From NCBI GenBank assembly GCA_000320545.1, contig ADNK01003370.1:20001-47781 (forward strand): 27,781 nt of DNA, in the 5' to 3' direction. Positions 1-9,110 of this stretch are shown here, in pieces. This stretch comes from Bigelowiella natans CCMP2755 (Eukaryota > Cercozoa > Chlorarachniophyceae). The position numbers and the translations under genes are program-made. The notes under the pieces were generated by a model. It made no database searches. It was given only the letters and a program-made list of their open reading frames with translations, and was not told the origin of the DNA. The first letter of the stretch is position 1. Every line of letters starts with the position of its first letter.

Positions 1-168
1 GAATTTCATAGATCGCCGTGTAAAAGAAGCATATACAGGCTTATGCCACATGTCGCAAATAGAATTACACCGAAGTTTCAATGCGGTTTGTTTGGATTTG
101 CTTTTTTTGTCTGTCGCATCAAGTACCCCACGCACACAATCGTACAATCCCAACGTACTTCAACACCC

Positions 169-1031
169 ATGTCTTTCGTACCTCCTCTATTCAAAGACTT
201 TGGCAAGGCCATTAAGGGTGTGTTCGTAAATTTGCTGTGAATATTATTTGATTTTGCATTGTCCAACACTGTTTAACTTTTTTTCATTGTTTCGCGGCAC
301 AATTTAGACCTATGCACGAAGAAAATCGACGATGAGAAAGGTAGGCTGATTCCTACTGCATCTTTAATTAAAATTCAATGATAATGGAAATTTGATTTTT
401 GCATATAAGATAGGGGATCTCTCTTTACTGGACAAGTTCTGAAATTTTCGGCCAAGAGTGACTCTGGAGTGAAGATTGACTCTTACACCAGAAACAAGGA
501 AGGAGTCTTCTTGTCCTGTCTTGATTCCGAGTACGGCTGCCCAAAAACTGGCACCAAGTTCACCCTGAAGCTTAACTCCAAGACAGAAGTTGAAGTCGCT
601 GCTTCTTCCTCAAAGCTGTACGATGGTGTTAAGGCTACAATCACTGGAAAATGGAAAGAGAAGAAGGGCAAGTGGCTCCGCGACATTGTTCTCGATTCTC
701 AGTATACGAACAAGGACTACGGTTTCGTTTCGCAGGAGAAAGTTACAGTAGAACTTGACACTAACACTGTGAAGGCTGAGGTAAGCGGTTGTTTTGGGGA
801 TGACTCTGGGTTAAGCGTTGGGGGCATGTACCCATTCACGCTCAAAATGGACACCTTTGAGCTGCAGAAAGCGAAGGGTGCAGAATCTGCGTTCACCGTT
901 GAACAACTAAGCCTCGGTGTCGAGATGAAGAAGAAAGATATCACCTGCAGTCTACTCACGTAATACCGATGTTATCTCGTTCATTTGCTGCATAATTCGT
1001 GTTTATTCCAAAGGAGCTTACATATCATATG

Positions 1032-1071
<40 letters not shown>

Positions 1072-1396
1072 TTTCGTGTTCAGCAAGCCGCAATCTGAAA
1101 TCGAGCTAGGCTTCGTAAAAACCTCTCCGAGTGGTACAAAACTTGGAGGTAAGTTTTCCATTCCAGGGGACGGGAGCGACGATGTGTCCAAGGTGCAGCT
1201 TGCATTGAACCACAAGCTGGATGCGGACACTTCCTTATACGGTACCTTCGATAGTACTGGATCTCTCAAAGGAACCGTGGCAAAGAAATTCAGCGATCCT
1301 TCTCTCACCTTCTCCCTCACCTTCGGTATGGATATCAGCAAGGGTTATGATCTCGTCCAACCAGTAGGTGTTGCAATTGCTCTCGGTGACGCTTAA
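169..1396 (+). CDS. VDAC: Voltage-dependent anion channel (mitochondrial porin), 4 exons
   Basis: VDAC is the beta-barrel pore of the mitochondrial outer membrane that passes metabolites such as ATP and ADP. Proposed exons are 169-217, 308-340, 410-959 and 1084-1396. The phases agree and give about 314 residues, slightly longer than the usual 280-290. The start ATG at 169 opens MSFVPPLFKDFGKAIKD, which matches the VDAC N-terminal helix pattern (VPP..Y.D.GK.A.D). Exon 3 is full of alternating hydrophobic and polar stretches typical of barrel strands. The last exon runs YGTFDSTGSLKGTV and then TFSLTFGMD to the stop, as in the porin C-terminal strands. Intron 3 carries a long GT repeat. Intron 1 uses donor GTGTGT at 218; a better-looking GTAAAT at 226 would break the frame. 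The family call is confident from pattern. Exon 1 and 2 borders are less certain. Confidence 0.88.
1038..1070 (+). repeat. (GT)n microsatellite in VDAC intron 3
   Basis: An almost pure GT run of about 33 bases lies just upstream of the 3' splice site that ends at 1083. It may serve as part of the pyrimidine/GT-rich acceptor region. Confidence 0.95.
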
Positions 1397-1782
1397 ACTT
1401 TCTCCGACTATATTTGGAACAGCGGTGGGTTGGGTTTCATTTCATTTTGAAAAGGCTAGATCGAATTATGCACCTTAGTACCGCACGCAGGCCTGATGTG
1501 TGTAACGAAGTTTAATTAATCTCGCAGCATCTATTTCCAGTATGTATGTTATGCATTACGAGTGAAATTTGGGGGGGGGAAGGCATGTGTGTAAATAAGT
1601 ACTTGCACCCAGCTAGCCAGTAGTACATTGTACGTATGCCCTATACATGCACGTAGATGCACATATCGCATGGCACATGCGAATTCGAATTGTGCGTCTA
1701 GCTATGCGCTAGCCACTAGACGCGTGCTACATGTGTATGTCTAGATGTATGCATCGCGTATGTCTCATCATATATAGATTGA

Positions 1783-1798
1783 TGAGACGGATGTAATG
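1783..1798 (+). repeat. Dispersed element copy, core GAGACGGATGTAATG
   Basis: First of several related words in the island. The following bases (ATGAAGTAATCAC) also resemble the inverted copy at 15206-15224 in the third spacer, so the similarity extends to about 25 bases with a 3-base gap. Confidence 0.7.
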
Positions 1799-2208
1799 AA
1801 GTAATCACATTTTTTCAATAATTATCCTAACGTAGCAACGCAAACTAGCAAAGCGGCTACAGCGCTCGGATTGTCTAGATTGTGTTGTTCAATTGTTCGC
1901 ATTCAGCGATCGACGACCATGATGCATGTCGTGCTTGCATGCATGTACATGTCGCTTCACAGCATGCGCTAGATGAACATCTAGGCATGCTAGCATATGC
2001 ACGCATGTGTTCTACATGTTTAGTATAGTGTTTGCGAAAATGCAGATAGCACTACACACTGACTAGTAGAACATTGTTGTTGCGCTAGTCATTTGCGGCC
2101 GCTCTAGCGCTCTAGCGCCACAGGTGCCGGAGTGCCATTACAGTACGCAGAGCTAAGCAGTATAGAGACTGACATGCATGTATGGCATGCAACACATGTA
2201 GCAATGTG

Positions 2209-2224
2209 CAAGACGGATGTGATT
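2209..2224 (+). repeat. Dispersed element copy, core AAGACGGATGTGATT
   Basis: Second copy, in the same orientation as the one at 1783. Only the core and a following AT-rich stretch are shared. Confidence 0.65.
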
Positions 2225-2285
2225 AATCAAAGCGCCCTGTTGCATCACTTGTGAAGGACATGGAGACACGGATGCATGACCGTTG

Positions 2286-2309
2286 AACAAACTTGATGTC
2301 AAGTTTGTT
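2286..2309. repeat. Perfect 11-bp inverted repeat with 2-base loop
   Basis: The arms AACAAACTTGA and TCAAGTTTGTT flank the bases TG. Flanking GCATGAC / GTCA words extend the symmetry imperfectly. The hairpin lies in the convergent spacer, but no T-run follows, so a terminator role is only a guess. Confidence 0.85.
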
Positions 2310-2429
2310 GTCAATGCATGGTCATATGGTCATCCTTCTGGCCTCATGTGCACGTAGCTGTGCAATGCAGCACTAGAGCATGCTGCAATGTGTGCGGCCG
2401 CCGCTTGTTCAAGTCGTGTAGTGCTGGTG

Positions 2430-2445
2430 TGAGACGGATGCAATG
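2430..2445 (+). repeat. Dispersed element copy, core GAGACGGATGCAATG
   Basis: Third copy in the island. A weaker variant with an inserted AC lies at 2261-2278. Confidence 0.65.
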
Positions 2446-2937
2446 ATTGATTTGAATTTGATCAACATAGACATCCTGCTAGCCTAGCTAGCTCGTAGCT
2501 GTGGCCTGCATGGTGCAGCTGCCTAGCTGCGTGGAATGCTAGAATGTCTATATGGATCTCACAAATGCAACGGCTACGCACAGCGCTAGAGCGATCATTT
2601 AATTGTACATTTCATTCGTTTCTGTTGTGACGTCCTTCATCATGCTAGCATGCTTGCTGAAAAGCTATAGTAGAGTGGCACAGGCATGCGCTCACGATTG
2701 AGACTAGCTAGCTCTATCTAGCTATCTATGCAATGACTAGATGGAGCTTTGCACGCACTACCATGCTGTACAGCACAAGCGTGTAACTGTGTGTGATGTT
2801 TAAGTATTATTACTTACTCATCACACTAACTCATGCTAGCATGCAATGCACGCACGCACAGCGCTACTCTACCAAGTGCGGTCGTATCTGAGACACGTCT
2901 AGAAGTCATCACCAGTAAGAATATTATGAATTATGGT

Positions 2938-4010
2938 TCATGAGTCAGTCGTATCACTAATTTTATTTTCCTTTTTCTCATCCTTGTGAGCATCTCCCTT
3001 TGCTTCTAAAAAGGGATCAACACGGGCTACGAAGGCTTTAGAATACATATCCAACTCAAGCAATACGTTTTCCACAAATTTCTCGCGAGCAACCACTCTT
3101 TTGTTCCCGTCATGGGCATCTTTAATATTGCCTTGAATATCCACAAGAAGCTCAACTCGACGATCAACTACCCTTTGAACTAGAAGGAGCATATCAGGAC
3201 TAGACCCTGCAGTAAAGGATAGAGTGAAGGCACTTCCAGGTCCAATACCTTCTTCGTGAGGTACACAGAAAAAATTCCTGAGGAAGCCACCGTCAAGGGA
3301 AACGGCAACATCCTTTCCGACTTTTTCTTTATAATTCTTCATCCATGAGCGTGTACATCTATGAATGAGGTACAGCCCAAAGGCATGATTCACGACGAGC
3401 TGTCTACCAGTACCTATACTTGGGAAAATTAGGTTGATGTGTCCGTTACATTGTCTCATTTGTTTAATTCCAACAGTAAGATTCCAATTTAATGCAGCCC
3501 CTGGTTTCAACGTAAAATTGCTTCCTATTATTCCATCTTCCTTTTTTGATGTTGTAATGGCAGCATTTTGTGTGGAGGTATTGGTATGAGTTCCATCTGG
3601 CGCAGCTGCAGTATTTTTATCAACATTTTCTTGAATCAGTGACTTTGCCGGTGGTGGACTAATTTCGAACACCTCAAAAGGCACAACAACTGCTGATTTC
3701 ACTGAGTTCTTGCTTTCTCCATCTCTTTGCTCCCCTCCTTTTCCAGTATGAGCGATGAAGCTTAATTTGAGAGTGCAGTGGGAAACCGGTATATTGGAGT
3801 GGTTCTCAACAGAGATGCGAAGACCCACTTCAGTAGGACTAGTAGTTCGTTTTGCCGCTACAACAACACTCTTGATATCTATGCTTCTGCATAAATATTG
3901 TTCCATCATTCCGTTCATTTGACTAGCCATTTGCATGCTTCGTTGCATATTGACAGCCTAAAGAGGAAAGAAAAAGGATGATGTGGGATGACTGTAAGCT
4001 GGATACAAAT

Positions 4011-4058
<48 letters not shown>

Positions 4059-4068
4059 TAATACATAC

Positions 4069-4111
<43 letters not shown>

Positions 4112-4353
4112 CGTACCATCGCTTTGTAGGTCCGTGAAAGTGTTGATTCCAAGGCGGAAGTTATCCCTGCGGTCGCTGCGGCACCAACACTACCCATTTC
4201 TGTTTTTCCATCGTCGGAAAACTCCTTCTTACTTTCTCTTCGTTCGCTCATATTCTCCCTCGATCCCGTGACCTTCGATTCTACGATTTCCTTTTCCCCC
4301 CTCTGCCCGAGTGTTCTCGGTTTGTGTTTTCGATGACACTTTTTTCCCGCCAA
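2938..4353 (-). CDS. Unrecognised protein, 2 exons, beta-rich
   Basis: Exon 1 is 4353-4117 and exon 2 is 3957-2938, joined in phase 0 by a 159-nt intron with donor ATG|GTACGC and acceptor TTTAG|GCT. The joined product is about 418 residues from the ATG at 4353, or 384 from the ATG at 4251 (MSERRES). The N-terminus is charged, followed by a helical, Met-rich stretch across the junction (MQRSMQMASQMNG). The rest looks like beta-sandwich: VGLRISVENHSNIPVSHCTL near the start, a Ser/Thr/Ala-rich linker, then LKPGAALNWNLTVGI and LIFPSIGTGRQLVVNHAF. The C-terminus is a charged helix (KDEKKENK). There is no signal peptide or clear membrane segment. The alternation of strands suggests an appendage- or adhesion-like fold, but I do not recognise the family. 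It converges on VDAC and diverges from the 4574 gene. Confidence 0.75.
4012..4108. repeat. Compound (GC)n(AC)n...(TA)n microsatellite in an intron
   Basis: This run fills most of the single intron of the minus-strand 2938-4353 gene. GC dinucleotides at 4012-4020 pass into AC to about 4056, then TA from about 4076 to 4108, ending just inside the donor site. Confidence 0.95.
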
Positions 4354-4573
4354 ACTCGATTATGGGGAAATGAATGAGCGACAATGAATATTTATTGTCG
4401 TATGCACACAATCGATGCATCTGGAAAAAATGCATCGGCGATTGATGATGCATGATGCATGTTCCAAACAGAATCGACGAAGCGGAGTGGATGATTCTGA
4501 CACACAACATGAAACAATCTAGCAATGTGTCTTGAGGAAGAGGGATTGCTGCGCTGCGAGACAAAGGAGAGAA
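4354..4573. promoter_or_regulatory. Short divergent promoter region
   Basis: About 220 bases separate the start of the minus-strand gene (4353) from the first in-frame ATG of the plus-strand gene (4574), so the two probably share a bidirectional promoter. I see repeated GATGCATG-type words near 4410-4460 but no clear TATA box. Some of this stretch may be a 5' exon of the plus-strand gene, whose true start is uncertain. Confidence 0.4.
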
Positions 4574-5457
4574 ATGTGCAAATCTCACATTGTTCACTGG
4601 TTGCGCAATTCCAATGAAACACTGAAAAAAATCGCAAGTCCTTGTGTGATGATGCGAAGGCTGTTTGAGCAGGCCAATGCCGACGAGCTCAAGGACCTGA
4701 AGGCTTTCGGGAAGAAATTTGTTGCAAGAACTGCCAGAGGTGATCTTCCCTCCATCGTGGCGGCGGCGGACTGGTTGGAAAGACTAGTTTTTTGACTTTT
4801 TCAGAGAAGAAGAAAAGTTGAAAATGTCCTCAACGCATGCCGAAAACTTCGCACCCAACATCCATTAGAACCTGTTGATGGCCTCATCCTCAATGTTGAA
4901 GGCATCAAAATTTTTCAGAACAAGAACTTCTCTGACGTTGACTTCGAGCAAGATCATCTCTGTGTTCCTGATTGGCGCACTCTCGAGAGTTTCGACGCAT
5001 TTTTCCTTCACGATGATGTCTTGCACGCATTGCAGGTGACTTTCGCAGAAGAGCTAGCACAAAATGAAGAATGCCAGAGTTAATCGGCTCTTGAAAGCTG
5101 CTACAGAAAGCGCTCTCGAAAGATCTGAAGCACTGTCGCTTCATTTTCGTGGTTCCCAAGACCCATGGAAAGGGAAAGACATCATGGGGAATTGTTGCAA
5201 GGCGCAGCTAGGCGCATGTGACGTCGGAAGGCGGAAATCTAAAGACCCATCCTAAAGCAGAGATTGTGCAGCTGTTGTTTCCCTTCCCAATTCAGGTGTG
5301 ATGATGAATGAGACACATGCAAGTGCCATTGCCTGCCTCACAGCACCAAGATGTAAAGATGCATGTTCGGAATCAAAGAGAGGCAAAAGAGAAAGAATTC
5401 TGGCATAGAAACGAGAAAATTGTGGGCAGGCGGAGAGCAAACGCGATGTCATTTTAA
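4574..5457 (+). CDS. Unrecognised multi-exon gene
   Basis: One reading gives exons 4574-4786, 4805-5035, 5107-5193, 5212-5295 and 5344-5457 (stop TAA), about 242 residues. The introns at 5036-5106 (CAG|GTGACT...CTACAG, 71 nt) and 5296-5343 (48 nt) are ordinary. The other two breaks each remove an in-frame stop and would be only 18 nt (4787-4804 and 5194-5211). Alternatives are a 48-nt intron from GTGGCG at 4757 and a 63-nt intron from GTGGTT at 5149. The product starts helical and charged (LFEQANADELKDLKAFGKKF, then ADWLERL and RRRKVENVLNACRKL). It continues with a mixed region (VDGLILNVEGIKIFQ), IFVVPKTHGKGKTSW and a basic helical tail (REAKEKEFWHRNEKIVGRR). I do not recognise it. The start could also be the ATG pair near 4650 or an upstream exon, and a decaying pseudogene is possible. 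Confidence 0.55.
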
Positions 5458-6196
5458 CAAAGATCATTTTGATGAAAGACATGTGCTGCATGTGCCCGTT
5501 ATTTTTGCCATGTCATTCTAGCAATTTAAATCAGCAGTAGGTCTGGTCTGCAGTAGGTGATGTTTTAGGTTGTGAATTTTGCGGCATTTCCCCTACTGAT
5601 TGCCTAGTAGTTAGATTTTTTTTTATGGGGCATGCTAGTATGCTCCACGGTCTGCTACACGCATGCGTACATGATGTGCCCCGTACGCAAACCATTACTA
5701 GATTTTGTTGTGAAATATTGAGCACATGCGTTGTTTTTGATCGATCGTTTACGTGGCAAGCTGACTTCCATGTTTTGGGGCACCTCTAGCTAGGTATTTT
5801 CACGCCGCCCAATACGCACGCCGTTACATAAGTCATGTGCACAATGACATGCATCAAGAGTTGCAACGATTTGAAAAAATTATAGTGAATATCAGCAGGC
5901 AATAATGTTCTTCAAACTATACATATCGAGATTGCAAAGTGCATATTCAATTTACACAATGAACTTTTACAGTAGCACAGCTTCTCCACAGATCGAGTCT
6001 GGTCCCGCAAAGGCGCGGCTGCGCGTCTACATTCTTCGATGTAATGTCTGTACATTTTATATTACAATCTGTACGAGAGCAGTACAGTCTCTCCAGAACA
6101 TATCATCTGGGCAGCTATATTCTTTGAATCTGATGATTATACCTGCAAAAAACTTGAATGATATTGTATCCTATTTATTTGAAATACAATGCAATA
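5458..6196. repeat. Convergent spacer with weaker CATG/CTAG enrichment
   Basis: This spacer between two converging genes carries at least nine CATG and five CTAG tetramers, with GCATGC near 5630 and 5671 and TCTAGCTAGG near 5785. It also has a T-run with TAG words near 5600-5625. A 125-codon open frame on the plus strand (5905-6282) overlaps the end of the minus-strand gene and looks accidental. Confidence 0.6.
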
Positions 6197-7003
6197 TCAC
6201 CCGCTTTCCCGCAAATCGCTTCGGACTGCAACCGGACGGTCCTTACAAGCATCCTTTTAATTCAACAGAATGTAACAAATAAGTCAGCGTTAATTCACAA
6301 TGTAGATTCCATCTATACCTTATACATCTTGAGAAATCCCTCAAGATTCAGCCTAAAATACATGGCGGGGTTCTGCTTTGGAGATCTTTCACAAGTCCCA
6401 CGACGAAGCGAGCCCTCAGAGATGAACTTAGAAGCTTTAGAACCTGATAATATTTATATTGGACACATAGTAGCACAAGAGGACATGGTATATCTTACGA
6501 TGAAACAATAGATGGCGTTCTCCATATCGAGTCATGATGGCAGTGACCCGCGCCTCAATATCTCTTGCGTTTACGGATCGAAGATACCTGCCAGTCTCGT
6601 GCTTAGATTCACAGAATAAGTTACTGATTAAATTTGCCACCACCTTGCTAGAGTCTGTGCATCCCAAGAAGCACTTTCATCTAAGAAGACGTCAACATTC
6701 TGGATCACTCTTGATTCAAATAATGGATCGCGAAAGAAGTCAATGACTGTCGAATCGCTGTCCTTCTGCCCCATGCAAAAAGCGAGCAACTTGGGATGGG
6801 AGGTACTGTCGGTAGTTGGAATGAAACGGTGGAAAATCTCTTTTAGAGCCTCTTTTAATTGGGGGGCAAGGAGCTCTCCGTCCATTAATGCCTTCGCAGT
6901 ACCGATCTGATAGATAATTCACGTGCATTTTGTTGGTGAGCGGGAAGTAATCAAATCCGTTAAAAAGATTTCATACCAACTTCACAGAATATTTGGTGTA
7001 AAT
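6197..7003 (-). CDS. Unrecognised gene, 3' exons, possible EF-hand-like helices
   Basis: Proposed exons on the minus strand are 7003-6977, 6906-6644, 6587-6499, 6443-6319 and 6253-6197 (stop TGA). The introns are 70, 56, 55 and 65 nt with GT-AG ends, and all phases agree (187 codons with stop). The product contains LLAPQLKEALKEIFHRF, then DFFRDPLFESRVIQNVDVF, then ARDIEARVTAIMTRYGER, and near the end LNLEGFLKMYKDACKDRP. Two helices around a loop and the L..EGFL..Y pattern recall a degenerate EF-hand, but no calcium-loop acidic residues are evident. That idea is weak inference. The first exon is only 9 codons. The 5' end may continue into the exons at 7347-8232, since a donor at about 7334 (AGA|GTACTA) would join in phase 0. 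Function unknown. Confidence 0.55.
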
Positions 7004-7098
7004 CTATCCATATACACTACAAAAAATCTTTGGCACGTATATATTCATATGCATCCGCAAATTATGTAAAACCATAGCAGTGCATGCAAGTATATTTA

Positions 7099-7139
<41 letters not shown>

Positions 7140-7346
7140 TATTCATATCAAAAGATGGGGAGAGGGTGATTTTAAGGGTAATATACTATATGATATAAGT
7201 AAGAAAGAAAAGTTCTGATGCATATTACAAAATGGATATACACATGCTTGCACGCTTGCACGCTTGCACGCTTGCCAAAACAGTACAAATCACCCACACA
7301 CGGTGGACAGACTCCCAATGGCGGCGTTCAACTTAGTACTCTGTGG
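7004..7346. other. Spacer or long intron with (GA)n and a GCTTGCAC repeat
   Basis: This stretch either separates two minus-strand genes or is an intron within one. It holds a GA run at about 7109-7136, a tandem array of the 8-mer GCTTGCAC (3.75 copies, 7246-7275) and AT-rich sequence. No convincing exon was found here, except that a Gly/Tyr/Arg-rich reading frame of the upstream exon enters from 7347. Confidence 0.6.
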
Positions 7347-8232
7347 CTAGGGTAGCGTCCATATCGTGATTGATAGCTGATATATCCCCCCCCTTGATTC
7401 AGCGCTGGGTAGCCCCCATATCCGTGACGGTAGCGGTTGTGCATCATCCTTTTTTATGTAAAAATAATGGGTTAAGCTTAAGCCCTCATAATAGCACCCA
7501 TGGAAGCGCTAAAAATGCAGGAAAATTGAAAGCCACCTGTCAAAATATATCACGTTCTGCTTTATACGTTGTTCTATCGAAGGTGGGCTGAGGGTTTAGC
7601 GTCTCCTGGCCCTGCTAAGGTTGTTAATCAGTGTATGTCACAGGAGTCACGAGGAGAGGAGGTTACGCCAGTTGACGATCACCTCACAAAAACATGCAGT
7701 GAATCTCACTGTTTTTAAGGCCGTATGTAACGAATTGTGTGTTGTCGTACTTATTAAACCGCCTACAAAAAGCCCTTTCATTGACTTAAGAGCTCTCCTG
7801 GGAAAACTTATTGTGGCCTTGGCACCTTAGGAAGGTTTACCTAAGGTGCTTCGAAGTTCTTACTAGTGGAAAATACAAGCTAATTTGTTCCAATTTCAGG
7901 CTGTTCATCTGGAGCGACATTATAAAATACCTTAAACCGGAGCAGATATAGCTTGGATGACGAATGCAAAATGCATTTGGAAGAAAGTTGCCTCTATTTC
8001 TATGTCGTACTGAAGGAATCACATGTAATTTCAGATTATGTCACATTTGGTATTGCGCCGAAGGTCGCTGCTTCCTGTTACAGAGCACCCCCCACTCCCT
8101 TCTGGTGATCTGTGCTCCTTGCTACCACCTCTGAGTCTCCAGCCCGTTCTTGTGTCATCATTTTACTCGTAAAATATAACGAATTGCTTTGGGGAAACCG
8201 GCATCTTCTGCAGCTGCTGCAGTGATCATCAT
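7347..8232 (-). CDS. Probable multi-exon gene, membrane-like segments, unrecognised
   Basis: Several minus-strand open stretches with good splice signals suggest a gene. They are 8232-8167 (starts MMITAAAAEDAGFPKAI, donor GTAAAA), a doubtful 8117-8082, then 8009-7931 (ends YICSGLR, donor AAG|GTATTT). These are followed by 7797-7683 (ALKSMKGLFVGGLISTTTHN and TVRFTACFCE, donor GTGATC) and 7536-7498 (VAFNFPAFLALPW). The segments from 8009 to 7498 join in phase, and two are hydrophobic enough to be membrane segments. The last part, ending near 7347, can be read as IWGLP...TIWTLP and stop. In another frame it is a GYGGYP/RYGRYP-rich tail that could run on towards the 6197-7003 exons. The join between the first exon and 8009 does not resolve. 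Transcript data are required to fix the model. No family recognised. Confidence 0.42.
7350..7434. repeat. Two imperfect 28-bp direct repeats
   Basis: The stretch GGGTAGCGTCCATATC at 7350 and GGGTAGCCCCCATATC at 7407 begin two 28-base units that both end in TAGC, 57 bases apart start to start. On the minus strand they encode the paired IWTLP/IWGLP or RYGRYP/GYGGYP words of the last exon, so the repeat may be a short coding duplication. Confidence 0.6.
7822..7849. repeat. Perfect 10-bp hairpin, 8-base loop, inside a minus-strand intron
   Basis: The arms are GCACCTTAGG and CCTAAGGTGC. In the model above they lie within the intron 7930-7798, about 25 bases from its 3' end. The hairpin could affect splicing or mark a small structured RNA; neither is shown. 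Confidence 0.8.
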
Positions 8233-8725
8233 CTACCTAGAAGTCGCAAGCACACACATACAGTTGCTGCTGTGCCCGAGCAGAAATGACGCAAACGATC
8301 CTCTATCTTAGGTTGTTGAGATAACTACACAACTTGGTTGGGTCCATACTTACTTTGATTGTGTGTGGTGTTGATATATCTTTACTTCGCAGCGGGTGCA
8401 CTGGATTCCTCATGGTATTATTTAATGCTTCCAAAATAACAATAATCGCCGCATCACCAAGCAAGTCTCCACACACTCCCACACAACACAAGCTTGCAAA
8501 AATAGAGAACCCTTTATAAAATATCTCTATCACTGTCGATATTGCATCAATATAAGTAATGTCCTATTTGCTTGCCGCCTCGAGGTCACCTTCTTCCGCG
8601 CACGAAGAGGCAAAATATGAGCTTCCTCCTCCTCGTTGTCCTCTTTCTCCTCCACTTGTTTAGTGATTGCCGTATCACACACATATCAGGGATAGTTTTA
8701 GTTATTATCCTTTGATATGAACTAG
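8233..8725. promoter_or_regulatory. Divergent spacer and unresolved 5' end of the PiT gene
   Basis: This stretch lies between the minus-strand start at 8232 and the first certain PiT exon at 8726. An ATG at 8617 opens a very hydrophobic frame (MSFLLLVVLFLLHLF...ISGIVL) that could supply the N-terminus. It would need a 25- or 31-nt intron ending at 8725 to join GCT TGG GCG. An unseen upstream exon with an ordinary intron is as likely. I see no other feature here. Confidence 0.4.
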
Positions 8726-8886
8726 GCTTGGGCGATAGGAGCGCAAGATGTGTCGAATGCCCTTGGCACATGTGTCGGATCCAAAGCCATTACTATCACT
8801 CAGGTAGTAATAATAATAATATATAGCTGCATTGATAGTAGTGCTGTGAGAGGAAAGTGTGGTGCCAGACGATAATGATGATAGCG

Positions 8887-8923
<37 letters not shown>

Positions 8924-8952
8924 AAAGAGAGAGAGAGGGGGGGGGGGGAGCA

Positions 8953-8991
<39 letters not shown>

Positions 8992-9078
8992 ATTACTACC
9001 AACCAACTACTACTAGGCCATTATAATCGGTGGGGTGTTTGAGTTCCTTGGCTCTTTAATGGGCGGGTACATTGACTC

Positions 9079-9110
<32 letters not shown>

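Larger units (their letters stand above)
1560..2880. repeat. GCATGC/GCTAGC-rich island in the VDAC / 2938-4353 convergent spacer
   Basis: This stretch has no convincing ORF. Counting by eye, I find about eight GCATGC and about eight GCTAGC words in 1.3 kb, plus many extra CATG, CTAG, TGCATG and TCTAGA words and two GCGGCCGC sites (near 2096 and 2394). Combined forms such as CATGCTAGCATGC recur (near 2641 and 2832). It also holds several copies of a degenerate GAGACGGATG element and a perfect 11-bp inverted repeat. It lies between the 3' ends of two converging genes. The function is unknown. Confidence 0.85.

Noticed and set aside
5905-6282. 125-codon plus-strand ORF
   Set aside because: It overlaps the better-supported 3' exons of the minus-strand gene at 6197-7003 and has no recognisable feature.
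7246-7275. Tandem 8-mer GCTTGCAC as a possible CRISPR or regulatory array
   Set aside because: Units are directly adjacent with no spacers, in a eukaryotic intergenic or intronic region; it is a plain short tandem repeat.
7300-8100. Structured RNA gene such as tRNA or snRNA
   Set aside because: No cloverleaf or Sm-site pattern was seen; the one strong hairpin lies within a proposed intron.
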